Assembly (NCBI RefSeq): GCF_900169365.1
Contig: NZ_FXZH01000012.1
Location: forward strand, 1 to 64,000
DNA from: Brevibacterium sp. 239c
GTDB taxonomy: Bacteria > Actinomycetota > Actinomycetes > Actinomycetales > Brevibacteriaceae
DNA length: 64,000 bases
Direction of reading: 5' to 3'
Part shown: positions 16,427 to 25,770 of the stretch, one piece after another
How the letters are laid out: every line of letters starts with the position of its first letter
How positions within the stretch are numbered: the first letter of the stretch is position 1
The notes under the pieces: generated by a model
What the model saw: only the letters and a program-made list of their open reading frames with translations
The model's database searches: none
Told to the model about the DNA's origin: nothing
Translations under genes and position numbers: made by a program

Positions 16427-16723
16427 TCACTCGCCGAGGTCGACGACCTCGAACTCGAGAAGATTGGCCTGCTCCGAGACGGGCTCCTTGCCGTTGGCTT
16501 CGTGTGCGGGCTGGCGGGCCTGGCGCCAGTTCTCGAAGTCCTCACGTGTGGCCCACTGCGTGTAGACGAAGTACTGGTCGCCGCCGGAGACCGGACGCAG
16601 CAGCTGGAAGCCTTCGAAGCCGGGTGAGCCGTCGACGGAGTGCTTGCGTGCCGCGAAGCGCTTCTCGAGTTCACCGCGTGCCGCTTCGGGAACGGTGAGG
16701 GTATTGATGGCGACGACGGACAT
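16427..16723 (-). CDS. Haem-degrading monooxygenase, MhuD/IsdG type
   Basis: 98 residues of the antibiotic-biosynthesis-monooxygenase fold. INTLTVPEAARGELEKRF, DGSPGFEGFQLLRPV and the ending NLLEFEVVD follow Mycobacterium MhuD closely. An asparagine near residue 7 and the histidine in PAHEANG correspond to the catalytic Asn and the haem-ligand His of that family. It opens haem to release iron in the cytoplasm. The ATG at 16723 has AGGAG 5-6 bases upstream, so 16 earlier in-frame codons are excluded. The gene stands alone; I did not find a clear DtxR box in front of it. Confidence 0.8.
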   Translation of the reverse strand: MSVVAINTLTVPEAARGELEKRFAARKHSVDGSPGFEGFQLLRPVSGGDQYFVYTQWATREDFENWRQARQPAHEANGKEPVSEQANLLEFEVVDLGE

Positions 16724-16931
16724 GCTGGCTCCTAAAACTGGGGAACAATTATCTGCAGAACAACGGTTCACAGACCGACGGCGAAACCGTTCGTGTCTTC
16801 CTCGAGGCTACGACCGAAATCTGGATCCGAGCTGAATTGTCCACATGAGACCGCGACCCGTCTCAGCATTATGAGATGAATCAGCATCGTGAGATGAAAG
16901 AGGACGCCAAAGCCCCCGAAGCCGATCGACC

Positions 16932-17216
16932 TCAGGCGCGGGGAAGCTTGGCGTGCCGCGGATCCCGGTTCACCGGCTGCGTACGGCGACTGGAGGAGGG
17001 AACACGCGAGATGACTGGTGGTGACTCTGCGGTCTTCTTCGTGGCGTCGATGTCTCCGAAGACAGTCCCGGAACCGGCGCCGAGGTGAGGGGAAGTGAAC
17101 GCTGAGACGGCCGTTCCGTGGCAGTCGGGGCAGGTGACAGCCTCCGGTTTCCGGCTCATCGGAAAAGCCTGTTCGGTGTCGCCGCAGGACTCGCATCGGT
17201 AGACGTAGGTGGGCAC
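16932..17216 (-). CDS. FmdB-family zinc-ribbon protein
   Basis: 94 residues starting MPTYVYRCESCGDTEQAF, with a second CxxC in VTCPDCHGTAV. This four-cysteine zinc ribbon defines the FmdB/CxxC_CxxC_SSSS family of small putative regulatory proteins. The C-terminal half is Ser/Thr/Arg-rich and probably disordered. In other genomes such genes lie next to amidases or mechanosensitive channels; here they are absent and the neighbours give no clue. The start is GTG at 17216. Confidence 0.8.
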   Translation of the reverse strand: MPTYVYRCESCGDTEQAFPMSRKPEAVTCPDCHGTAVSAFTSPHLGAGSGTVFGDIDATKKTAESPPVISRVPSSSRRTQPVNRDPRHAKLPRA

Positions 17217-17308
17217 TGGATCACTCTTCTCGAAATCATTGCCGACTGATAATCCTCAATTCATTCCTACACCGTCACCAGGAAAGACTCAAGAGTGGCA
17301 GCGAGAGT

Positions 17309-18520
17309 TCACTGCTCGGCCACCCTGATCTCCGTGAAATGAAACTCGGAGTCGTGGCGCTTCGCGGCACGCCGGATCCGCTCCGCGGTGAGCCTGCTGA
17401 TCTCAGGGAAACCGGTCTCGGAGTCCGCATCCACGAGGCTGCGCGCATTCTTCGACTGCAGCGGTTCTGGGGTCTGGACGAGGATGAACTTCCGTGAGCC
17501 TTCGTCTCTCTGATTGGCAGCCATCACTGCCTGCGCGGTCGTACCGGACCCGGCGAAGAAGTCGAGGACGATGGCGTCGGGATCGAAGAACGTCTGCGAG
17601 GCCACGAGCGTCTTGACCAGGTCGACGGGTTTGGGATAGCTGAAGATCCCACCCAGTCCGAGATCTTCGAGGTCGTTCTGCCCGCCCAGGGCTTTGATGA
17701 TCGAGTAGAGCTTCGAACTTGCCTTCTCAGCAGGCGTGACTCGCACGACCGCATGTTTCCCCTGGGCACCCCATTGGCGCAGAACATATTCACCCGAGGC
17801 CAACTTCGCATCCACCTCGGCGAGCTTCTTCGCTCCTTTGACATCGACGATGTCCTCGTACATCAGCCGGCGTTCCTGACCCCGGGCGTAGCGGCCGAAG
17901 CCGGCACGCAGCACATCCGTTTCGACGAGCATGCGTTTGCCGTCGATGATCTCAAGCTTCGCCGGGGCCTTCTTCTCCGTCAGGAACGCACCCGCCTGAT
18001 CAGCGACTTTGGCCCACACGTGAACATAGTCGTGGCCGCGGACGAAGGAGGGGGAGTTGCCGCCGCCCTTCGCGCGCTGATGGATCAGGGTGCCCAGCGA
18101 ATTGTCCTCGCCGAAGATCTCATGCCCCAGCAGCTGCGCCCACGCGCTCTCCCCATCGTCGAGGTGGATGAAGATCACGCCGTCATCGCGCATGAGCTCA
18201 CGTGCGAGCATGAGTCGCGGCGTCATGAAGTTCAGCCAGCTCGCATGATCGTGCCCATGATCCTTATACGCCAGCGCATTGCCCGTGTTGTACGGCGGAT
18301 CGATGTAGACGACCTTGACCCGCCCGCGATGCGTGGCCAGCAGCCCGGTCAGCGCCGGCAGGTTGTCCCCGACGACCAACATATTCTCAGCGACGTCCGG
18401 AACGTGGGTGTCACCATTGCGAATGAAATGCGGAACCTCGCCGAGGTGGCTCTGCTGTTCCAGCCGTTCGCCGAGTGCGAAGGCGGCGTCCTTTCCAGTC
18501 CAGTTCAGGGCCGTCGACAT
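17309..18520 (-). CDS. Site-specific DNA methyltransferase (beta class, type III Mod-like), orphan
   Basis: 403 residues. DPPYNTGN at residues 74-81 is catalytic motif IV of N6-adenine/N4-cytosine methyltransferases, and DFFAGSGTTAQAV near residue 325 is the S-adenosylmethionine motif I. This order (IV before I) marks the beta class that includes type III Mod subunits. No restriction subunit is nearby, so it is an orphan that may act in regulation or protection. The ATG at 18520 follows GGAGAAGG; the longer reading frame upstream would overlap the divergent oxidase gene. Target sequence unknown. Confidence 0.85.
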   Translation of the reverse strand: MSTALNWTGKDAAFALGERLEQQSHLGEVPHFIRNGDTHVPDVAENMLVVGDNLPALTGLLATHRGRVKVVYIDPPYNTGNALAYKDHGHDHASWLNFMTPRLMLARELMRDDGVIFIHLDDGESAWAQLLGHEIFGEDNSLGTLIHQRAKGGGNSPSFVRGHDYVHVWAKVADQAGAFLTEKKAPAKLEIIDGKRMLVETDVLRAGFGRYARGQERRLMYEDIVDVKGAKKLAEVDAKLASGEYVLRQWGAQGKHAVVRVTPAEKASSKLYSIIKALGGQNDLEDLGLGGIFSYPKPVDLVKTLVASQTFFDPDAIVLDFFAGSGTTAQAVMAANQRDEGSRKFILVQTPEPLQSKNARSLVDADSETGFPEISRLTAERIRRAAKRHDSEFHFTEIRVAEQ

Positions 18521-18557
18521 CCTTCTCCTTCTCCGCGATCGGTGCCAAGATTGCTGT

Positions 18558-20114
18558 ATGAGTATTTCACGAGTGGCCGTGATCGGTGCCGGGATCGTCG
18601 GAGTGGCGCTCGCCAGGGAGATCACCGGCCGACTTCCAGCCGCTGAAGTGACCGTCTTCGATAAGGCTGACCGTGTTGGCGCACATCAGAGCGGGCACAC
18701 CTCGGGGATCGTGGATCCCACCCTCGATGCGAAGGCAGGATCACCGGAAGCGAAGCTCGCCCGTCGAGGTGTTGAGCTGTTGGTCCCCTACGTGTCCGAA
18801 CGCGGCATTCCCTACCGCGCGTGCGGGCAGCTCCTCGTCGCGCAGACCACCGACGAAGCCGACCGGCTCGAAGAGATCCTCGCCCGGGCCGAGGCGAACG
18901 CGATCCCGGGGGTCCGGCTACTCGATCGCAACGAGATGCGCGAGGTCGAACCCAATGCCAGGGGAGTCCTCGCCCTGTATTCGCCGCACACGGCCGTCAC
19001 CGATTTCACCGCCCTGACCGAGGCGTTCGCTTCCGATGTCACCGCAGCCGGGGGTACCTTCCGCTTCGGCACCGAGGTCACCGGCCTGGACGTGATGAGC
19101 AACGAAGTCCGCGTCCGCATGTGTGCTGCAGCACCCGAGCCTGACACGGATGCGGCCAGTGACACCGGAGCCGACAGGCGGGAGAGTGGCGACCATTCCC
19201 AGGTTCGCGACGACATCGACGATCAGGTGCACGAGGCCCCGCGGACATATCGTGGTGAGGACTCGACTGGGCCGGTCATCGACTTCCGCGACGAGCTGCG
19301 CAGCCGTTTCGGTGAGCAGGGCTGGTTCAAGCAGGTCGAGGATACGATTGGCAACCTCAGCGACCGATTCACCAACCCGGCCGCGGGACGTGAACGGCCA
19401 GGAGCCCCTGATCATGAACGGCCAGGTGCTCGTGAGCAGGAACGGCCAAGTACCCGCGAGCGTGAACGTTCGGAGCGGTCCGAGGACGCGGAGGTTTTTG
19501 ACCTCGTCATCGTCTGCGCTGGTCTCCAGGCTGACCGTCTGGCGTTGGCAGCCGGCTTCGACGAGGAGCCTCGCATCGTGGCCTTCACCAGCGACTACTA
19601 CAGTGTCGACGACTCCACCGAGGTGGTTCGGGGCATCATCGGAACGGTTCCCGATGCCGGCACCCCGTTTACCGGGAAGTCTGTGGTCAGGGGCGTCAAT
19701 GGCTCCTTGTCCCTGGGCCCGAACACATTCGTGTCCTTGGGGCGCGAACGCTATGACAAGCACGGTTTCGACCTCGGCGATATGGGGTCGACAGTCGGCT
19801 TCAAGGGGTTCTGGAAGTTCGCGGCGCAGACTGCGAAGACCGCGGCACGCGGTGCGAAGTCGGCCGTCAGCTCCTCCTCCTTCGTCGCAGAGGTTCGTAA
19901 GTTCGTTCCTGCCATCGACGCATCGACCGTCCGACCAGGAACGCGCGGCATCCGCGCACAGGCAATCGATGCTGGAGGCAAGCTCGTCGACGAACTGCGC
20001 GTGACCACGCGCGGCAGGCTCACCATGGTCAGGAGCCTCCCCAGGTCAGGGGCCACCTCGGCGCTGGCTGCCGCGGAGCGCATCGCGGACCAGGCCCTGG
20101 ACGCGAACGCGTGA
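18558..20114 (+). CDS. lhgO: L-2-hydroxyglutarate oxidase-like FAD protein with large insert
   Basis: 518 residues; the family is usually near 400. VAVIGAGIVGVALARE at residues 6-21 is the FAD-binding start, HQSGHTSGIVDP matches the L-2-hydroxyglutarate oxidase flavin region, and the distal part (SLSLGPNTFVSLGRERYDKHGF) also fits. It would oxidise L-2-hydroxyglutarate to 2-oxoglutarate. About 120 extra residues, from roughly 190 to 310, form a charged insert with repeated ERPGA and ERPST units encoded near 19385-19470. The insert precedes the beta strand DLVIVCAG, so it could be a surface loop. The start is ATG at 18558, 37 bases from the divergent methyltransferase start. Confidence 0.78.
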   Translation: MSISRVAVIGAGIVGVALAREITGRLPAAEVTVFDKADRVGAHQSGHTSGIVDPTLDAKAGSPEAKLARRGVELLVPYVSERGIPYRACGQLLVAQTTDEADRLEEILARAEANAIPGVRLLDRNEMREVEPNARGVLALYSPHTAVTDFTALTEAFASDVTAAGGTFRFGTEVTGLDVMSNEVRVRMCAAAPEPDTDAASDTGADRRESGDHSQVRDDIDDQVHEAPRTYRGEDSTGPVIDFRDELRSRFGEQGWFKQVEDTIGNLSDRFTNPAAGRERPGAPDHERPGAREQERPSTRERERSERSEDAEVFDLVIVCAGLQADRLALAAGFDEEPRIVAFTSDYYSVDDSTEVVRGIIGTVPDAGTPFTGKSVVRGVNGSLSLGPNTFVSLGRERYDKHGFDLGDMGSTVGFKGFWKFAAQTAKTAARGAKSAVSSSSFVAEVRKFVPAIDASTVRPGTRGIRAQAIDAGGKLVDELRVTTRGRLTMVRSLPRSGATSALAAAERIADQALDANA

Positions 20115-20151
20115 CACGAAAAGCTGATGTGAACGGCGGAGGTGAGCGCTC

Positions 20152-21603
20152 CTAACCCGAGTGGCGTTCGAGGAACTCGTAGACCTCGGTGTCATCGACT
20201 CCGGGGACGGCGCCGGGCGGAACGGCCGCAAGCAGGGATGCGTGCATCTGCGCCGAAGGCAGGGCCTGGTTCTCCCACTTCTCGGCGAGATCCTCGGGTG
20301 CCTGACGGCAGCAGGCGGGGTCCGGGCATGCTGACTTGGAACGGATCTGCGATTCGCGTCCCTCGAACCACTTCACGTGGGCGAAGGGGACTCCGACACT
20401 GATGGCGAAGTCACCGCCGGGCAGTACGCGTGCGGTGCACCAGAATGAGCCCTCCGGCGTGTCCGTGTACTGGTAGTAGGGGCTGAACCTGTCCGCGACA
20501 CGGAACACCGTGCGAGAGGTGAAGCGTTTGCACGCGAACTGTCCCTCGATGGCGCCAAGTGGATCCGTGGGATAGGGCAGTCCGTCGTTGGAGTAGGCCT
20601 TGTGGATCGTTCCCGAGCGGTGAACCTTCATGAAGTGCACGGGCAGACCCAGATGTTCGGTGGCCAGATTCGTGAACCGGTGGGCGGCCATCTCGTAGCT
20701 GACGCCGAACATATCGCGCAGATGCTCGACCGATATCTCACGCCTCTTCTTCTCCTCCACGAGCATCGGCACGGCAGAGCTCTGCGGCAGCAGCACCGCC
20801 GCAGCCAGATAGTTCGCCTCGACTCGTTGCTGGAGGAACTCGCTGAAATCCTTCGGAGAGTCGTGGCCGAGTACGTGTGCGGCCAGGCTCGTGAGCAGAT
20901 GGGAGCGCGGATCTGCGGCGGCATCGGAGTTGGGCAGATAGAGGCGGTTGTTGGCCGTGTCCGAGATCGACCGGGTTGATGTGGGCAAATCGGAAACGTA
21001 GTGAAGGCTGAATCCCAGCTTCTCCGCGATCGTCGCCGTCTGCCGTTGGGAGACCGTGCCCGATTCATAGCCGGCCAGGCGCAGGAGCTCAGCCGCCTGG
21101 GCCTCGAGGTCGGCGAAGTAGTTGTTCTTCTCACGCATGCGCTCGCGCAGCTCCCGGTTGGCCCGACGAGCCTCCTCCGGAGTCGCGGCTCGACGTTCGA
21201 GGACCTGGCCGAGCTGTCTCTGCAGACCCACGATCGCTTCGAGGGCGTCGTGGGGCAGTGATTTGATCCGCACCTGTGGCAGACCCAAAGAGGAGTACAT
21301 GGGCGACGCCTGGTTGCGTTCGGCTTCGAGTTCGAGAGCCTGCCTGCCGTCGACTGGCGTGGGGTCGATGAGCTCGGCGACTTCGGTGTGCAGGGCCTTC
21401 GCGATCGCGCTCAACAGCGTGACAGAAGTTTCTCGCTTGCCGTTCTCGATCGTTGAGATCTGGGAGGCTGCGCGCCCCACCTTCTCGCCCAGCTCGGTGA
21501 GGGTCAGCCCTTGCTGTTTGCGAAAAAACCTGATTCTTCTACCGATGCTGAGGGTGTCGGCTTCCTGGTCGGTGTCCTTCAGATCGATCTCGTTGCTTGT
21601 CAT
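20152..21603 (-). CDS. ramB: RamB-like XRE/short-chain-fatty-acyl transcriptional regulator
   Basis: 483 residues. An XRE helix-turn-helix (SIGRRIRFFRKQQGLTLTEL, then VGRAASQISTIENGKRET) is followed by an ImmA/IrrE-like region with a degenerate HVLGH where peptidases have HExxH, and a C-terminal short-chain fatty acyl regulator domain with clustered cysteines (CPDPACCRQ). This is the architecture of Corynebacterium RamB, which controls acetate and glyoxylate-cycle genes. It is divergent from aceA, exactly as expected for that role. The ATG at 21603 has GGGAG upstream; earlier in-frame codons are unlikely. I could not find a clear copy of the known RamB box. Confidence 0.87.
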   Translation of the reverse strand: MTSNEIDLKDTDQEADTLSIGRRIRFFRKQQGLTLTELGEKVGRAASQISTIENGKRETSVTLLSAIAKALHTEVAELIDPTPVDGRQALELEAERNQASPMYSSLGLPQVRIKSLPHDALEAIVGLQRQLGQVLERRAATPEEARRANRELRERMREKNNYFADLEAQAAELLRLAGYESGTVSQRQTATIAEKLGFSLHYVSDLPTSTRSISDTANNRLYLPNSDAAADPRSHLLTSLAAHVLGHDSPKDFSEFLQQRVEANYLAAAVLLPQSSAVPMLVEEKKRREISVEHLRDMFGVSYEMAAHRFTNLATEHLGLPVHFMKVHRSGTIHKAYSNDGLPYPTDPLGAIEGQFACKRFTSRTVFRVADRFSPYYQYTDTPEGSFWCTARVLPGGDFAISVGVPFAHVKWFEGRESQIRSKSACPDPACCRQAPEDLAEKWENQALPSAQMHASLLAAVPPGAVPGVDDTEVYEFLERHSG

Positions 21604-21780
21604 GGCGGCTCCCGTCGACATCGTGTCCTGGTTCACATGCAGTGAGAGCAAGTATGACAGAACGGGGAAATTTCTAAAAACGGAAAACTGTCGATTATTC
21701 ATTCAAGAAACCTCTATCGACCCCCTTGCACCCACGGCAGACTGGTCTCACCAACCCCGAACGAGTAGGAGTGAGAAACA

Positions 21781-23091
21781 ATGACTGACAACACCACGCA
21801 GAGCAGCTTGCACGATGCTGAGGCCATCCGCCGCGATTGGGCAACCAATGCCCGCTGGTCGGGAGTCGCTCGTGACTACGAGCCCGAGGATGTCGTCAAA
21901 CTGCGCGGTTCGCTGATCGAAGAGCACACGCTGGCACGTCACGGTGCCGAGCGCCTGTGGAACCAGGTGGCCTCCACCGACATCAAGTCAGGTGACTACA
22001 CCAACGCACTCGGTGCGCTGACCGGCAACCAGGCAGTTGAGCAGGTCAAGGCCGGCCTCAACGCCATCTACCTCTCCGGCTGGCAGGTCGCCGCCGACGC
22101 GAACGCCGCCGGACAGACTTACCCAGATCAGTCGATCTACCCGGCCAACTCGGTGCCGCAGGTCGTGCGTCGGATCAACAATGCGCTCATGCGTGCCGAC
22201 CAGATCGAGAGCTCAGAAGGCAACAAGCAGGTTGACGACTGGTTCGCACCGATCGTGGCCGACGCAGAAGCAGGCTTCGGCGGTTCGATCAACGTCTACG
22301 AGCTCATGCGCTCGATGATCTCCGCCGGCGCAGCCGGTGTGCACTTCGAGGATCAGCTCGGTTCGGAGAAGAAGTGCGGCCACCTCGGCGGCAAGGTTCT
22401 CGTCCCGACCTCGCAGCACATCCGCACACTCAACGCGGCTCGCCTCGCGGCCGACGTCGAGAACGTGCCCAGCCTCGTCATCGCCCGTACAGATGCTGAG
22501 GCAGCCACGCTCATGACCTCGGACATCGACGAGCGCGATCAGAAGTTCGTCACCGGTGAGCGCACCTCTGAAGGCTTCTACAAGATCACGAACGGCATCG
22601 AAGCAGGCATCGCCCGCGGACTGTCCTTCGCTCCCTACGCGGACATGCTGTGGATGGAGACCTCCACACCGGATCTCGAAGCTGCCAAGCAGTTCGCCGA
22701 TGCGATCCACGCCGAGTACCCGGACCAGATGCTGGCCTACAACTGCTCGCCGTCGTTCAACTGGCGCAAGCACCTCGACGATGCCACCATCGCGAAGTTC
22801 CAGCGCGAACTCGGAGCCATGGGCTACAAGTTCCAGTTCATCACCCTGGCCGGCTTCCACGCTCTGAACTACTCGATGTTCGATCTGGCTCACGGCTACG
22901 CCCGCAACCAGATGACTTCGTACGTCGATCTGCAGGAACGCGAGTTCGCTGCAGAGGACCGCGGCTACACCGCCACGAAGCACCAGCGCGAGGTGGGCAC
23001 CGGTTACTTCGACCTGGTCTCGACCGCACTGAACCCGGAGTCCTCGACTACAGCTCTGGCCGGTTCGACCGAATCCGCTCAGTTCAGCTGA
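21781..23091 (+). CDS. aceA: Isocitrate lyase
   Basis: 436 residues, the usual length for actinobacterial isocitrate lyase. KKCGH near residue 197 carries the catalytic cysteine, and the surrounding blocks ([24 protein letters not shown]) bind metal and substrate. It splits isocitrate to glyoxylate and succinate, the first glyoxylate-shunt step. AGGAGTGAG precedes the ATG. It is followed by the malate synthase gene after a hairpin and a CA-rich spacer, and is divergent from ramB. Confidence 0.97.
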   Translation: MTDNTTQSSLHDAEAIRRDWATNARWSGVARDYEPEDVVKLRGSLIEEHTLARHGAERLWNQVASTDIKSGDYTNALGALTGNQAVEQVKAGLNAIYLSGWQVAADANAAGQTYPDQSIYPANSVPQVVRRINNALMRADQIESSEGNKQVDDWFAPIVADAEAGFGGSINVYELMRSMISAGAAGVHFEDQLGSEKKCGHLGGKVLVPTSQHIRTLNAARLAADVENVPSLVIARTDAEAATLMTSDIDERDQKFVTGERTSEGFYKITNGIEAGIARGLSFAPYADMLWMETSTPDLEAAKQFADAIHAEYPDQMLAYNCSPSFNWRKHLDDATIAKFQRELGAMGYKFQFITLAGFHALNYSMFDLAHGYARNQMTSYVDLQEREFAAEDRGYTATKHQREVGTGYFDLVSTALNPESSTTALAGSTESAQFS

Positions 23092-23162
23092 GCCTTCGGT
23101 GACCCGACCGGGTACTTGACGAGGGACACCGATTTCGTCGGTGGACCGGTCATCTAGAACTC

Positions 23163-23211
23163 GGCGCGGATCGACAGTGTTTTCACGGGGTTTGCACTGT
23201 TGATCCGCGCC
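23163..23211. terminator. 17-bp hairpin between aceA and aceB
   Basis: Arms at 23163-23179 and 23195-23211 pair over 17 bases with one mismatch around a 15-base loop. No T run follows on the plus strand, so it may act as a 3' stabiliser of aceA mRNA or a leaky terminator. The next 140 bases up to aceB are CA-rich and probably unstructured leader. Confidence 0.6.
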
Positions 23212-23375
23212 GGCACACCGGTCATCACAGATCCAACCACAACCTCGGCGACACCAGCACCACCGAAGAACAGCACCAATGCACCAACGGCACCACAGAC
23301 AGTAGAGCACCACCGCACCACAGCCACCGCAACGCACATCAGCAGCACACATTCCGACGGGTGAGGAGAAGCCCC

Positions 23376-24980
23376 ATGTCTCACATCAAAATCAACGCCC
23401 CCATCGAACCAGGCTTCGACACAATCCTCTCGGAGTCCGCTCTCAACTTCATCGCAGCGCTCCACGATCGTTTCAGCGACCGTCTGGGCAAGCTGCTGGG
23501 AGTCCGCGGACGTCAGGCGCAGAGCATCCGGAACGGTACGTTCCCGAGGTTCACCCCAGACACCGCAGGAATCCGGGCCGACACCTCATGGAAGGTTGCC
23601 GGAGCGACCGGCGCACCCGGTCTCGAAGATCGACGCGTCGAGCTGACCGGCCCCGTCTCCGAACCTGAAGTCATTGCGGCGCTGAACTCTCGTGCGAAGG
23701 TCTGGCTCGCCGACCTCGAAGACGCAACAAGCCCGACCTGGGGCAACGTCATCGGCGGACAGCTCAACCTGTTCAACGCCATCCGCGGCAACCTGCCGGG
23801 CGTGAACAACCGCGAACAGCCGACGATCGGTCTGCGTCCCCGCGGCTGGCACCTGCCGGAGAAGCACCTGCTGCGCATCGACGACCAGGGCAGGGAATCA
23901 GAGACCTCGGGCGCCATGGTCGACTTCGGTCTCTACTTCTTCCATAACGCTCGCCGTCTCATCGACAACGGCTCGGGACCATACTTCTACCTGCCGAAGC
24001 TCGAATCCTTCCGCGAAGCACGTCTGTGGAACGAGATCTTCGTCTTCGCACAGGACTACATGGGCATCCCGCAGGGAACCATCCGCGCGACCGCTCACAT
24101 TGAGACGATCACCGCTGTGTTCCAGATGGAAGAGATCCTGTGGGAGCTGCGCGACCACTGTGCCGGCCTCAACGCAGCAGGATGGGACTACCTGTTCTCG
24201 CTGGTGAAGAACTTCCGCAATTCCCCGAAGTGGGTGTTGCCGGACCGTGAGCACCTGACAATGGGTCTGCCGCTCCTGCAGGCGTTCGCTGACCGTCTCG
24301 TCTCGACCTGCCACCGCCGCGGAGCACACGCGATCGGGACCATGGGCAACCTCATGACCACACACCCGGACAAGGAATTCGTCGCTTCAGAGCTGGCGAA
24401 GATGCGTGAAGACAAGGCTCGCGAAGCCTCACGCGGCTTCGACGGCACCTGGGTGGCCGAGCCGGGACTGGTGAATGATGCGTTGGAGGTCTTCGATGCT
24501 GCGCTCGGTGACAAGCCGAACCAGCTCGACAACCGCCGGGTCGATGCCCATGCCTGCGCCGAGCACATGCTCGACGTATCGGGTCTGGACACCACGGTCA
24601 CCGAGGAAGGTGTTCGCCTGAACATCCGTGTGGCAATCGGCTACATGAACGAATGGCTGGGCGGCAACGGAAACGTCGCACTCGAGAACCTGCTCGAAGA
24701 CGCGTCGACTGCTGAGATCTCTCGGTCACAGATCTGGCAGTGGATCCGTCACTCGGTGACACTGGACAACGGGAAGCAGGTCACCCGCGACCTGGTTGAG
24801 CGCTACATGGGCGAGGAGCTCGCTGTCATCGACCGCCACCCCGCTGACCACTACACCGAGGCTGTGGAGATCTTCCGCAAGAGCGCACTGGGCGAGGACT
24901 TCCCCGAATTCCTCACCATGCCTGCCTACACCGACCACCTGGTCGACAGGGTGTCGAAGGGCGCCGTATTCGCGGCCTGA
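23376..24980 (+). CDS. aceB: Malate synthase A
   Basis: 534 residues matching malate synthase A throughout. GTIRATAHIETITAVFQMEEILWEL holds the catalytic arginine and metal-binding glutamate region, and the C-terminal SRSQIWQWIRH motif is typical. It condenses glyoxylate with acetyl-CoA to malate. The ATG at 23376 has GAGGAGAA upstream. It lies 284 bases after aceA on the same strand; the intervening hairpin suggests it also has its own promoter. A strong terminator follows at 25008. Confidence 0.97.
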   Translation: MSHIKINAPIEPGFDTILSESALNFIAALHDRFSDRLGKLLGVRGRQAQSIRNGTFPRFTPDTAGIRADTSWKVAGATGAPGLEDRRVELTGPVSEPEVIAALNSRAKVWLADLEDATSPTWGNVIGGQLNLFNAIRGNLPGVNNREQPTIGLRPRGWHLPEKHLLRIDDQGRESETSGAMVDFGLYFFHNARRLIDNGSGPYFYLPKLESFREARLWNEIFVFAQDYMGIPQGTIRATAHIETITAVFQMEEILWELRDHCAGLNAAGWDYLFSLVKNFRNSPKWVLPDREHLTMGLPLLQAFADRLVSTCHRRGAHAIGTMGNLMTTHPDKEFVASELAKMREDKAREASRGFDGTWVAEPGLVNDALEVFDAALGDKPNQLDNRRVDAHACAEHMLDVSGLDTTVTEEGVRLNIRVAIGYMNEWLGGNGNVALENLLEDASTAEISRSQIWQWIRHSVTLDNGKQVTRDLVERYMGEELAVIDRHPADHYTEAVEIFRKSALGEDFPEFLTMPAYTDHLVDRVSKGAVFAA

Positions 24981-25007
24981 TCGCCATCCGCCGGCTGACA
25001 TAGCCCG

Positions 25008-25066
25008 CTGCCCGAGTCTGGGAACGCAACAGGTATCAGTTGCGTCTTCCAGACTCGGGCAGTTTT
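25008..25066 (+). terminator. Rho-independent terminator of aceB
   Basis: CTGCCCGAGTCTGG pairs with CCAGACTCGGGCAG, extended by an inner AACGCAAC/GTTGCGT pairing, and is followed by TTTTGTG. The complete stem plus T run is a textbook intrinsic terminator. Confidence 0.88.
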
Positions 25067-25087
25067 GTGTGGCCTCAGCTCCATCCC

Positions 25088-25684
25088 TCAGCTCCACCCC
25101 TCGGGTGGCCAGGGCTGACCGTCGGCCTGGGCGTTGAGCTGGTAGGCGATCGCACCATCGATGGACTCACGGATGATGTCGGCGTGTCCGGCATGGCGAG
25201 CGATCTCGGTGGTGAGATGGCATAGGATCCATCGGACATTCATGACGAAGTCCTTGGGCATCCACGGATTGCCGGGCATCGGTACGACGGTGCCGAGGTC
25301 GGTTCCGTTCTCGTCCACGGCCCGACGAGCCACGTCGATCTCGGCGACGGCCTTCTCAAAGATCGCCACCACGTCGACGATGTCGAGGTCGGGGAGCGCA
25401 GACCCATCGAACATTCCTTCAAGGCCGAGTCCGTCGTTGATTGTCGGATATTCCTCCTCATCGATATAGCGGTCAGGTGCCTTCACCTGCAGCAGCCAAC
25501 CGTTGAGGACCTGTGCCGCATGAGCTATGAGGCCGGAGATGCTCAGCGCGCTCGCAGTCGGGGCGGTGCGGGCCTGCTCGTCAGTGAGGTCGCGTGCAGT
25601 GAGCTTGAGTTGGGTGCACTGCTGCTCGAGGAAGGCGAACAGGGCGTCGGCCTCGGTTGTCACTGAGGGGGCGAAGAATGGCAT
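25088..25684 (-). CDS. DinB-family protein (putative thiol-dependent metal enzyme)
   Basis: 198 residues of the DinB/YfiT four-helix bundle. Histidines in SISGLIAHAAQ and WILCHLTTEIARHAGHADIIRE are at the positions of the metal triad in this superfamily; several actinobacterial members are mycothiol-dependent transferases. Function is not otherwise known. It is divergent from a WYL-domain regulator 86 bases away, which probably controls it. GAGAT near the start is a weak ribosome site. Confidence 0.8.
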   Translation of the reverse strand: MPFFAPSVTTEADALFAFLEQQCTQLKLTARDLTDEQARTAPTASALSISGLIAHAAQVLNGWLLQVKAPDRYIDEEEYPTINDGLGLEGMFDGSALPDLDIVDVVAIFEKAVAEIDVARRAVDENGTDLGTVVPMPGNPWMPKDFVMNVRWILCHLTTEIARHAGHADIIRESIDGAIAYQLNAQADGQPWPPEGWS

Positions 25685-25750
25685 GGGATCTCCTGAATGT
25701 CAGTCGTTGATCCGGTCGTCCGGACCTGTGACACAAGTATCTGACCGATT

Positions 25751-25769
25751 GCGGACATATACTGTCCGC
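25751..25769. promoter_or_regulatory. Palindromic operator and promoter of the WYL regulator
   Basis: GCGGAC (25751-25756) and GTCCGC (25764-25769) form an inverted repeat around a 7-base centre that contains TATACT (25758-25763), a likely -10 element. It ends one base before the ATG at 25771. A repressor bound here would block its own promoter and possibly that of the divergent dinB-type gene. Confidence 0.65.
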
Positions 25770-25770
25770 T

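Noticed and set aside
23163-23211. GGTTTGCAC as a RamB-binding box before aceB
   Set aside because: It lies inside a strong hairpin and matches the known RamB motif only in its centre.
22213-23352. Minus-strand frame over aceA
   Set aside because: Shadow of isocitrate lyase with no motif of its own.
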